Source of the DNA: an uncultured Bacilli bacterium
GTDB taxonomy: Bacteria > Bacillota_I > Bacilli_A > RF39 > UBA660
NCBI GenBank assembly: GCA_944345045.1
Contig: CALVMI010000043.1
Coordinates: 1 to 9,772 of the forward strand
Length of the DNA stretch: 9,772 nucleotides
Direction: 5' to 3'
Under the pieces are notes generated by a model, which saw nothing but the letters and a program-made list of their open reading frames with translations, was not told the origin of the DNA and ran no database searches. Shown here one piece after another: positions 1 to 5,669 of this stretch. The position numbers were made by a program, and so were the translations under genes. Positions within the stretch are counted from its first letter, which is position 1. Each line of letters begins with the position of its first letter.

Positions 1-830
1 AGCATATCTTATTATCTCGTCAAGTTGGTGTGCCTAGAATTGTTGTTTACATGAATAAGTGTGACCAAGTAGATGATCCAGAATTACTAGATTTAGTAGA
101 AATGGAAATCAGAGAATTATTAGGAGAGTATGGATTCGATACAGAATGTCCAATCATTCGTGGATCTGCATTAAAGGCTCTTGAAGGAGATCCTGATGCT
201 GAACAATCTATCCGTGATTTGATGAAGGCTGTTGACGAATACATTCCAGATCCTGTTCGTGATACAGACAAACCATTCTTAATGAGTATTGAAGATGTAT
301 TCACTATTTCAGGACGTGGTACTGTTGTTACAGGACGTGTTGAACGTGGTACATTAAAACTTAATGACGAAGTTGAAATTGTTGGTTTAAAACCTACTAA
401 GAAGACTGTTGTTACAGGAATTGAAATGTTTAGAAAGTCATTAGACGAAGCTATGGCTGGTGACAATGCAGGTGTTCTACTTCGTGGTATTGCTCGTGAA
501 GATGTTGAACGTGGACAAGTTCTTGCTAAACCAGGAAGTGTTACTCCACATCATAAATTCAAAGCAAGTGTTTATGTATTAACGAAAGAAGAAGGCGGAC
601 GTCATACTCCATTCTTCTCAAATTACAGACCTCAATTCTATTTCCGTACAACTGATGTAACTGGTGTTATCGAGTTACCAGATGGCGTTGAAATGGTTAT
701 GCCAGGTGACAATGTTGATATGACAGTTGATCTAATTGCTCCAGTAGCATTAGAAAAAGGTACAAAGTTCTCTATTCGTGAGGGTGGACGTACTGTTGGT
801 GCCGGTGTTGTATCAGAAATCATTGAATAA
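1..830 (+). CDS. tuf: Elongation factor Tu, 3' part (5' end outside window)
   Basis: EF-Tu is the GTPase that brings aminoacyl-tRNA to the ribosomal A site. The first full codon is at position 3 (HILLSRQVGVP), which matches about residue 118 of E. coli EF-Tu, so roughly the first 117 residues, with the P-loop and switch regions, lie upstream. The G4 motif NKCD is at 54-65 and the G5 region (GSALKALEG) follows. Domain 2 (TISGRGTVVTGRVERG) and domain 3 (HTPFFSNYRPQFYFRTTDVTG) are intact, ending in the usual GAGVVSEIIE and TAA. Codons such as CGT, GGT and GTT are enriched and the gene is more GC-rich than its neighbours, as expected for a very highly expressed gene. An internal GTG at 30 is not a start. 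A terminator follows immediately, so tuf ends its transcription unit. Identification is certain. Confidence 0.98.
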   Translation, partial: HILLSRQVGVPRIVVYMNKCDQVDDPELLDLVEMEIRELLGEYGFDTECPIIRGSALKALEGDPDAEQSIRDLMKAVDEYIPDPVRDTDKPFLMSIEDVFTISGRGTVVTGRVERGTLKLNDEVEIVGLKPTKKTVVTGIEMFRKSLDEAMAGDNAGVLLRGIAREDVERGQVLAKPGSVTPHHKFKASVYVLTKEEGGRHTPFFSNYRPQFYFRTTDVTGVIELPDGVEMVMPGDNVDMTVDLIAPVALEKGTKFSIREGGRTVGAGVVSEIIE

Positions 831-839
831 TTTATAAAG

Positions 840-867
840 AAAAGTCGATTTATGTCGACTTTTTTTA
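840..867 (+). terminator. Rho-independent terminator of tuf
   Basis: Stem AAAGTCGA (841-848) pairs with TCGACTTT (855-862) around the loop TTTATG, followed by an unbroken T run to 867. It starts ten bases after the tuf stop codon. It separates tuf from the next gene. Confidence 0.93.
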
Positions 868-889
868 ATGCCCAATCAACAAAAATAAA

Positions 890-909
890 CTCGCATATAT
901 TAATGCGGG
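890..909 (+). promoter_or_regulatory. Small hairpin covering the ribosome binding site of the serine hydrolase gene
   Basis: CTCGCAT (890-896) can pair with ATGCGGG (903-909), seven pairs including one U-G, around a six-base AT loop. The 3' arm contains the G triplet of the Shine-Dalgarno sequence GGGTGA (907-912) that serves the ATG at 918, so folding would hide the ribosome site. The stem is short, and whether it matters in the cell is inference. Confidence 0.35.
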
Positions 910-917
910 TGATTTTT

Positions 918-1853
918 ATGTTAAAAAAAATGCGAACTTTTAGTTTAATACTAATTTCCTTTTTATTACTTCTGGGGAGCAGTTATATAGATATTTTACA
1001 AAAAGAAGAAAATGATTATAAATTACAAGAAAAAAAGAGTTTAAAATATCAAGAATGCATGACAAATCCTTATTTATCAAATAAAACTTTATTAAGAATA
1101 CAAACATTTTTTCAAAAATATTCATCAAATAATTATGCATTGTATTTTCAAGATCTCACTAATGAATACAAAATAGTAAAAAATGAAAATAGAAGTTTTT
1201 ATGGAGCAAGTTTAATAAAATTATTAGAAGCAACATACTTAATTCGCCAAGCATTAGAAAACAAAGTGAATTTACAAACTGAAACACTTATATACAAAAG
1301 TTATCACCGAAAAGGTTATAGTCTCAAAATGGAAAATCATAGAATTGGTGAAAAAATATCTTTAGAAACATTAATCTCATATATTCTTTTAGTAAGTGAT
1401 AATACAGCCCATGAAATGCTCTATGAATATATTGGTTGCGATAATCTAAAAGAATATGCTTTATCTTTAAACATAAATTTAACAATAACCAATAAAGAAC
1501 ATTTTGGATATTTGACGGCTAAAGAAACAAATAACATTCTAAAAGAAGCTTACAATATTATAAGTATGAATAATGAATATAGTAAATTGCTTATAAACAA
1601 TATGAATAATGATTACTACAATTCTTTAAATTATAAAAATATCCATATTTTACATAAATTTGGATATCAAAATATATATTTTCATGATATCGGTATCTAT
1701 AATGATGAAAAAAATCCTTACTTAATTTCTATTTTAACGACAGCAGGAGAACCAGTATCCTTTAATCTTTTAACCGAAATTCATCAAGAAATTCGTATAA
1801 TTTACGAAAAAAATATAAAAGAAAAAGAAGAATACTGTAAACTATATAAATAA
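918..1853 (+). CDS. Membrane-anchored serine hydrolase, class A beta-lactamase-like fold
   Basis: This 311-residue protein belongs to the penicillin-recognising serine hydrolase superfamily, class A beta-lactamase-like. Residues 1-27 are a basic start plus a hydrophobic stretch (MRTFSLILISFLLLLG) without a lipobox cysteine, so it is a signal anchor or signal peptide and the domain faces outward. The SxxK motif is Ser98-Leu-Ile-Lys101, the SDN motif is 160-162, and the third box is HKFG at 246-249 where beta-lactamases have K-T/S-G. No ExxLN omega-loop glutamate is visible about 36 residues after SDN, so efficient beta-lactam hydrolysis is doubtful; a D,D-peptidase-like or muropeptide role is as likely. 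The start at 918 is chosen for its SD (GGGTGA, 907-912); an in-frame ATG at 852 lies inside the tuf terminator. No clear promoter is seen. It converges on gmk with a 13-base gap. Confidence 0.82.
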   Translation: MLKKMRTFSLILISFLLLLGSSYIDILQKEENDYKLQEKKSLKYQECMTNPYLSNKTLLRIQTFFQKYSSNNYALYFQDLTNEYKIVKNENRSFYGASLIKLLEATYLIRQALENKVNLQTETLIYKSYHRKGYSLKMENHRIGEKISLETLISYILLVSDNTAHEMLYEYIGCDNLKEYALSLNINLTITNKEHFGYLTAKETNNILKEAYNIISMNNEYSKLLINNMNNDYYNSLNYKNIHILHKFGYQNIYFHDIGIYNDEKNPYLISILTTAGEPVSFNLLTEIHQEIRIIYEKNIKEKEEYCKLYK

Positions 1854-1875
1854 AAAGAAGAGCTAATTACTCTTC
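1848..1875 (-). terminator. Terminator of gmk (minus strand)
   Basis: GAAGAG (1857-1862) and CTCTTC (1870-1875) form a six-pair stem with a seven-base loop. Reading the minus strand, the stem is followed by TTTTT (complement of 1852-1856) and more T-rich sequence. The 5' arm lies inside the last gmk codons and the gmk stop codon falls in the loop. On the plus strand no T run follows, so the site should not terminate the convergent hydrolase gene. Confidence 0.75.
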
Positions 1876-2550
1876 ATCAATAGTTATTGGAATATTCTCA
1901 AAATCTTTATCAATTAAAAATTCATGAATAAACTCTTCTTGATTTTCTACTGAAATCTCTTCAATTCGATCAACACGACACTTTTCACTCATTAAAATTG
2001 CTTCAACTTTTTTAACAGCAGTATCTAAATCATTATTTACAACAACATAATTATACTTAGGTATTTCATTTATTTCGCGATATGCCGTGATAAAACGATC
2101 TAATATTTGTTCCTTAGTCTCTTTACCGCGTGCTTTAATACGCCTTTTTACCTCGGTCATACTAGGAGCCATGATAAATATTAAAATAGTTTCCGGAAAC
2201 ATTTCCTTAATCTGTTGAGCTCCCTGAACATCGATTTCTAAAATTACATCTTTTCCCTCTTGAAGCAACTTTTTTACTTCTTCTTTTGAAGTACCAAAAT
2301 ATTCACCATATCGGACCTTAGCATATTCTAAAAAATCTCCGTTAGCAATTTTCTTTTCAAATTCTTCTCGACTTACAAAAACATAATCTACACCATTAAC
2401 TTCTCCTCTTCGCATGGGTCTAGATGTATAAGAAATAGATAAAGCAAGATTTTTATTTCGCTTTAATAATTTTTCAATGACACTTCCTTTTCCAGCACAT
2501 GTAGTACCAGAAATAATGATAAGTTCACCACTTTGTTTTTGTTTAATCAT
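1867..2550 (-). CDS. gmk: Guanylate kinase
   Basis: The enzyme converts GMP and ATP to GDP and ADP in the cytoplasm, on the route to GTP and dGTP. The 227-residue protein starts with a Walker A loop at 15-23 (GTTCAGKGS), followed by the GMP-binding segment SISYTSRPMRRGE (38-50) with Arg44, Arg47 and Glu50, then Tyr56, Glu75 and YFGTS (84-88), and the core strand ILEIDVQGAQQIK. Two points differ from the common form: the P-loop is usually GPSGVGKGT/S, and an acidic C-terminal tail makes it about 20 residues longer than the usual 205-207. It begins 11 bases after the femX-like stop codon, with SD AAAGGA in that gap, so the two are probably co-transcribed. Function is secure; the effect of the P-loop changes is unknown. 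Confidence 0.95.
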   Translation of the reverse strand: MIKQKQSGELIIISGTTCAGKGSVIEKLLKRNKNLALSISYTSRPMRRGEVNGVDYVFVSREEFEKKIANGDFLEYAKVRYGEYFGTSKEEVKKLLQEGKDVILEIDVQGAQQIKEMFPETILIFIMAPSMTEVKRRIKARGKETKEQILDRFITAYREINEIPKYNYVVVNNDLDTAVKKVEAILMSEKCRVDRIEEISVENQEEFIHEFLIDKDFENIPITIDEE

Positions 2551-2561
2551 ATTTTTCCTTT

Positions 2562-3818
2562 CTATTCTTTCTTTGTTTTTTTATGATCAGGTTTATTAAA
2601 TACTTTTGCCAGTTGTCCACTTGAGCGCAAATTCTTATATTTTAATGGTTTTATAACTAAATCATATTCTCCAATATATTCATATACTTTTGGTTTAAAA
2701 TTAAGTTTAAACTCATTTAAACCATAATATGGATTCTCCTTAGTAAAGTCACCAGTCATTCCATTTAAATCTGCATAGTCGTAATCATTTTTATAATGTT
2801 CTAAAATAGTATAATGTAAAAAATAGTTTGGATCATAATTTTTATAACGAGTATCATAACCACTAATTAAAATTTGAATTCGATTTTTAAATTTGATGAC
2901 TAAAGCACCAGCAATATAAATTTTTTCTTTTCGTTTATTTAATTCAGTTGAAAGTTCTACATTTCTTTTGTAAGAAACAAGTTTACGATCCGAATCCATT
3001 TTTTTATTAATATTCTTTTTAGAACTATCTTTCTCTAATAAAGAATGATAAAGGGCATTTTTTTCTAACTCATCTTCATAGATTTTTCTGGAGTTTACTA
3101 AAAATTCTTGAGAATCAATACTGACTAAGAAACAATCAATCATATCGTTACGATCAAAAACATTATAATAGTCTTTATAATAATATTCTTTAGTATATCG
3201 TTTTTTTGAAATAAAACGTTCTAGAATATCAATTCCACTTTTTTCAGCCTTTTCTAAATGCAATCCTTTTTTAATTCCTTTATTAACTTTATTACGAGCA
3301 TTCTTTGTGATTTTATTTAAATCAAAATCATGTAAAGAAACCACAGCTTGAAATCGCGGTAAAAGAGATTCAAAATATATATTATCCTTAAGTTTTGTAT
3401 AGCCAGCCTTTTCTAAAATATCTCTAATATCATAATTCCAATTATAAGTTTTCACTCCTGTTTTTGGATCAACTTCACTAATTGCAATTTCAGGATTGAT
3501 TTTGATGAAAGTAACATGTTTCTTTTTATAATACTGCTTTAAATCAGTTGTGAAATTTTCCAAAAGTTCTTGATTAAAATAATCTAAAATGAATCCTTTT
3601 GGAGCATAACCATATTTAAAAGAATTTTTTATTTTCTTTAATAAAATAAGAGAAGCAGCTTTAATTTGTCCATATTCATTTTCATAACCAATTAAATCGA
3701 AATCATAGCCATATTCTCCCATAAGCCAAGCATAATTGATAGTTTGATAATGAGTTGCCAGAGGACTGGATTGAACAAATGAGGTAAATTCCTCTATAGT
3801 TAATTCTCGAAGTGTCAT
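2562..3818 (-). CDS. FemA/FemX-family peptidoglycan aminoacyltransferase
   Basis: FemABX (MurM-like) enzymes transfer amino acids from aminoacyl-tRNA to the peptide of lipid II, building peptidoglycan cross-bridges on the inner face of the membrane. The 418-residue protein has two GNAT-like halves. Family signatures are PKGFILDY (73-80), the LNGMTGDF turn (351-358), GLNEFKLNF (366-374) and EYIGEYDLVI (380-389). A charged helical stretch at about 236-298 matches the tRNA-synthetase-like coiled-coil arm of FemA. The start at 3818 has a strong SD (AGGGGTGAT); an upstream in-frame start at 3947 would add 43 residues and include the promoter, so it is rejected. It is the first gene of a two-gene unit with gmk. 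Which amino acid is added, and at which bridge position, cannot be read from sequence, so no symbol is given. Confidence 0.92.
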   Translation of the reverse strand: MTLRELTIEEFTSFVQSSPLATHYQTINYAWLMGEYGYDFDLIGYENEYGQIKAASLILLKKIKNSFKYGYAPKGFILDYFNQELLENFTTDLKQYYKKKHVTFIKINPEIAISEVDPKTGVKTYNWNYDIRDILEKAGYTKLKDNIYFESLLPRFQAVVSLHDFDLNKITKNARNKVNKGIKKGLHLEKAEKSGIDILERFISKKRYTKEYYYKDYYNVFDRNDMIDCFLVSIDSQEFLVNSRKIYEDELEKNALYHSLLEKDSSKKNINKKMDSDRKLVSYKRNVELSTELNKRKEKIYIAGALVIKFKNRIQILISGYDTRYKNYDPNYFLHYTILEHYKNDYDYADLNGMTGDFTKENPYYGLNEFKLNFKPKVYEYIGEYDLVIKPLKYKNLRSSGQLAKVFNKPDHKKTKKE

Positions 3819-3845
3819 AACATCACCCCTTTTTTGATGGCATTT

Positions 3846-3873
3846 ATTATAGCACAAAACAGAAAAATTGCAA
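3846..3873 (-). promoter_or_regulatory. Promoter of the femX-like/gmk unit (minus strand)
   Basis: On the minus strand, TTGCAA (3868-3873) and TATAAT (3846-3851) are separated by 16 bases, with an extended -10 TG (TGCTATAAT). Predicted initiation is near 3839, giving a leader of only about 20 bases before the SD and ATG at 3818. Confidence 0.85.
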
Positions 3874-3940
3874 CTAATATAAAAAGTTTCTAAAAAGGAA
3901 ATTGAAAAAAGCAAAAAAAATGTCGAAAAAAGTATTGCAT

Positions 3941-3968
3941 TTGTCAAAAAAAAGTGGTATCATATAAT
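3941..3968 (+). promoter_or_regulatory. Strong promoter of the intergenic RNA
   Basis: TTGTCA (3941-3946) and TATAAT (3963-3968) have 16-base spacing. Upstream, A-tracts at 3905-3910, 3913-3920 and 3926-3931 lie about 9-12 bases apart and resemble an UP element or curved DNA. Transcription should start near 3974-3976. It is divergent from the femX-like promoter and too far from the next gene (4325) to be its main promoter. Confidence 0.8.
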
Positions 3969-3973
3969 CACTT

Positions 3974-4251
3974 AATAGAGATAGTATTAAAAAAGAGCGG
4001 TCTCGCTGTAATGAAAATATATTAAATTATATTTTCTGTATATTCCGCTCTTGTGAGTCAGAGTACTCACGGCTGGAATGATGTTTAATTGCGTTTGGCG
4101 ATAGGCAGTCATTCTCTATCGTTTATCAAGCTATTAAGTGTTGCATGCAATGTGGATCTTGATAAGAAGTGATGACTTGTATCTGTCAATATGAGTTATG
4201 CTTTATTACCCACTAAAAGGCAGGTTGTTTTGACAGGCAACTTGTTTTTTT
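3974..4251 (+). ncRNA. Unidentified structured RNA, about 275 nt, with its own promoter and terminator
   Basis: No protein gene fits this gap, but the plus strand is densely self-complementary. The parts are GATAG/CTATC (3980-3984 with 4116-4120), enclosing three hairpins: 3993-4000 with 4045-4052 (AAGAGCGG/CCGCTCTT), capped by 4013-4021 with 4028-4036 (nine pairs); 4053-4058 with 4065-4070 (GTGAGT/ACTCAC); and 4076-4082 with 4108-4114. An outer ten-base inverted repeat CACTTAATAG/CTATTAAGTG (3969-3978, 4131-4140) begins at the -10 box, so only its inner part would be transcribed. TTATCAAG (4123-4130) also matches CTTGATAA (4158-4165), which crosses the outer stem as a pseudoknot. I find no signatures of tmRNA, RNase P RNA, SRP RNA, T-box or the common riboswitches. 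It could be a standalone small RNA or a terminator-linked leader of the DUF308 gene; that gene's own -10 box favours standalone. Confidence 0.62.
4215..4251 (+). terminator. Terminator of the intergenic RNA
   Basis: CAGGTTG (4221-4227) pairs with CAACTTG (4238-4244), seven pairs with one G-U, followed by seven T (4245-4251). Upstream AAAAGG (4215-4220) can extend the stem against the T run. The ten-base loop contains TTGACAG, complementary to CTGTCAA at 4183-4189. Confidence 0.8.
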
Positions 4252-4294
4252 GTGCTGTAAAATAAGAAAATCACTCAAGCAATAAAAAACGTGA

Positions 4295-4300
4295 TATAAT
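4295..4300 (+). promoter_or_regulatory. Extended -10 promoter of the DUF308 gene
   Basis: TATAAT at 4295-4300 is preceded by TG at the extended -10 position (TGATATAAT). No good -35 box is visible 17 bases upstream (CACTCA). Initiation near 4307 leaves about 18 bases before the start, including the SD AAGGAGG. Confidence 0.6.
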
Positions 4301-4324
4301 TAAATCATTAAGGAGGGAATCGCG

Positions 4325-4984
4325 TTGTATAACGATATAAAGAAAAAAACAAAAAAGAAAAATTCTGATAATCAAGAAAGTGAATTTTTAAGTAAATTTT
4401 TTCGCCGTAGAACAAAAAGATTATTAACTGATCTTGACAGATTATTTAGAAAAATTATGTGGATAGAAATTGGGATTTCATGTTTAATTATTTTAATCGG
4501 CGCAATATTTTTGATATGGCCAGGCATAAGTGTAACTGTTTTAGGAGTCTTATTTGGTATAATGATAATAGTATCAGGCGGCTTAAATATTTACAATTAC
4601 TTTAAAAGAAGAGAAATACCTTTGTTTCGCTTTCATTTAGCTTATGGTGTTTTAGCAATTTTGCTAGGAATTTTAACAATTCTAAATCCATTTGTTTTTA
4701 GTCAAACAATTACTATTTTCTTAGGTATTTGGATTCTTTATATAGCTTTAAACAAAATTGATCTTTCATTGCGTTTAAAAAAGATTCAAGAAAAAAGCTG
4801 GGCATTATTATTAGTCTCAGCAATATTAGAAATTTTTATGAGTATATTAATTTTTGTAAATCCATTTAGCAATTTAGCAATAACTCAAGTAGCAGGTGCA
4901 TTTTTGATTTTATCAGGAATTGTAAATTGCATGAATGCAGTATTGACTAAAAATAGAGCTATTGATTTTATGGAAAATTTATAA
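4325..4984 (+). CDS. DUF308/HdeD-like membrane protein, six predicted segments
   Basis: This 219-residue protein starts with TTG, placed eight bases after a full SD (AAGGAGGG, 4310-4317). No ATG lies nearby. The first 44 residues are strongly basic and cytoplasmic. Six hydrophobic segments follow at about 45-64, 68-90, 103-121, 127-146, 158-178 and 184-206. They form three repeated pairs, each with a proline-containing turn (IWPGIS, LNPFVF, VNPFSN) and a glycine-rich second helix. This threefold pattern is the HdeD/DUF308 pattern. E. coli HdeD is linked to acid resistance at high cell density, but most Firmicute members have no assigned role and none should be assumed here. It has its own promoter and terminator, so it is monocistronic. 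The family call is fairly safe and the function is unknown. Confidence 0.82.
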   Translation: MYNDIKKKTKKKNSDNQESEFLSKFFRRRTKRLLTDLDRLFRKIMWIEIGISCLIILIGAIFLIWPGISVTVLGVLFGIMIIVSGGLNIYNYFKRREIPLFRFHLAYGVLAILLGILTILNPFVFSQTITIFLGIWILYIALNKIDLSLRLKKIQEKSWALLLVSAILEIFMSILIFVNPFSNLAITQVAGAFLILSGIVNCMNAVLTKNRAIDFMENL

Positions 4985-4986
4985 GG

Positions 4987-5007
4987 GAAGAGCAATCTTC
5001 TTTTTTT
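4987..5007 (+). terminator. Terminator of the DUF308 gene
   Basis: GAAGA (4987-4991) pairs with TCTTC (4996-5000) around a GCAA tetraloop, followed by seven T. The stem is short but the position, three bases after the stop codon, and the T run fit intrinsic termination. Confidence 0.78.
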
Positions 5008-5012
5008 CGTAT

Positions 5013-5041
5013 TTGCAAATTTAATGAAAGTATCATATAAT
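5013..5041 (+). promoter_or_regulatory. Promoter of engB
   Basis: TTGCAA (5013-5018) and TATAAT (5036-5041) are spaced by the ideal 17 bases. Initiation near 5048 gives a leader of about 14 bases, carrying little more than the SD. Confidence 0.85.
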
Positions 5042-5061
5042 AACACCAATAGGTGAGAAAT

Positions 5062-5646
5062 ATGAAAATTGAGTCGGTAGAATTAAAAACAATTGCAGTG
5101 CGTGAAAGTCAATATCCCAAAGAAGAATTACCAGAATTTTTATTAGTTGGTCGTAGTAATGTTGGTAAATCAAGTTTTATCAACGCTTTAATATGTCGCA
5201 AAAACTTTGCAAGAACATCAAGTAAGCCAGGAAAAACACAAACCTTAAATTTTTATTTAATTAATGAATCATTCTTTTTAGTAGATGTTCCTGGCTATGG
5301 TTACACACAATTATCTAAAGAAAGCGATAGAAAAATCGGCCTGATGATTGAAGAATATTTAAAAAAACGTGAAAATTTATCTCATGTATTTATGCTTGTA
5401 GATTATCGCCATAAACCAACAGAAGATGATATAATGATGTATAATTTTCTAAAATATTATAATATTCCAATTACAATTATTGCGACAAAATATGATAAAA
5501 TAGGAGCTTCAGCACGAGTAAAACAAGATAAATTAATTAAAGATACTTTAAAAATTGAAGACAGTGATTTTGTAAGATTTTCTTCTACAACTAAAAAAGG
5601 TCGTGAAGAAGTATATAAAATAATAAATGAGAGTATAAACAAATAA
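5062..5646 (+). CDS. engB: Ribosome-assembly GTPase EngB (YsxC/YihA)
   Basis: EngB/YsxC is an essential GTPase of large ribosomal subunit maturation in many bacteria and acts in the cytoplasm. The 194-residue protein matches the family length. It carries G1 GRSNVGKSS (30-38), the G2 region PGKTQTLNFY (56-65), G3 DVPGYGY (75-81), G4 TKYDK (142-146) and G5 SSTTKKG (174-180). The start at 5062 follows SD AGGTGA (5051-5056) by five bases; an in-frame GTG at 5053 overlaps that SD and is rejected. It has its own strong promoter. In Bacillus this gene follows lon, which is not the case here. A weak terminator-like hairpin and then a start-less surface-protein fragment follow. Confidence 0.96.
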   Translation: MKIESVELKTIAVRESQYPKEELPEFLLVGRSNVGKSSFINALICRKNFARTSSKPGKTQTLNFYLINESFFLVDVPGYGYTQLSKESDRKIGLMIEEYLKKRENLSHVFMLVDYRHKPTEDDIMMYNFLKYYNIPITIIATKYDKIGASARVKQDKLIKDTLKIEDSDFVRFSSTTKKGREEVYKIINESINK

Positions 5647-5669
5647 AAAATCCTTTTAAAGGGGACTTT
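5647..5669 (+). terminator. Degenerate terminator-like hairpin after engB
   Basis: TCCTTT (5651-5656) can pair with AGGGGA (5660-5665), with two G-U pairs, flanked by an A run on the left and CTTT on the right. The expected T tract is cut short (ACTTTGTC). It looks like an intrinsic terminator whose tail has been lost, perhaps where the downstream fragment joins. Weak call. Confidence 0.35.

Noticed and set aside
47..466. Long minus-strand open frame across tuf, and similar antisense frames over rnr and engB
   Set aside because: These are mirror frames of strongly conserved plus-strand genes, with no SD and no protein-like composition.
852..917. Upstream in-frame start of the serine hydrolase gene at 852
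   Set aside because: The ATG lies in the tuf terminator stem and has no SD. The ATG at 918 has GGGTGA and is followed by a proper signal segment.
3819..3947. 43-codon N-terminal extension of the femX-like gene
   Set aside because: It would cover the gene's own promoter boxes, and the ATG at 3818 has a strong SD and begins at the normal family N-terminus.
4078..4104. Short leader peptide frame of eight codons inside the structured RNA
   Set aside because: No convincing SD, low-complexity start, and it lies within a stem-loop. Chance is sufficient.
3974..4251. tmRNA, RNase P RNA, SRP RNA or T-box leader
   Set aside because: None of the expected conserved pieces are present: no CCA-ended tRNA-like part, no GAGGAAAGUC/ACAGAA pair, no SRP GGUCAGG...GGAAGCAGC loop, no T-box GGTGGTACCGCG.
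4191..4265. 24-codon open frame running through the RNA terminator
   Set aside because: No SD, crosses the intrinsic terminator, and no recognisable protein features.
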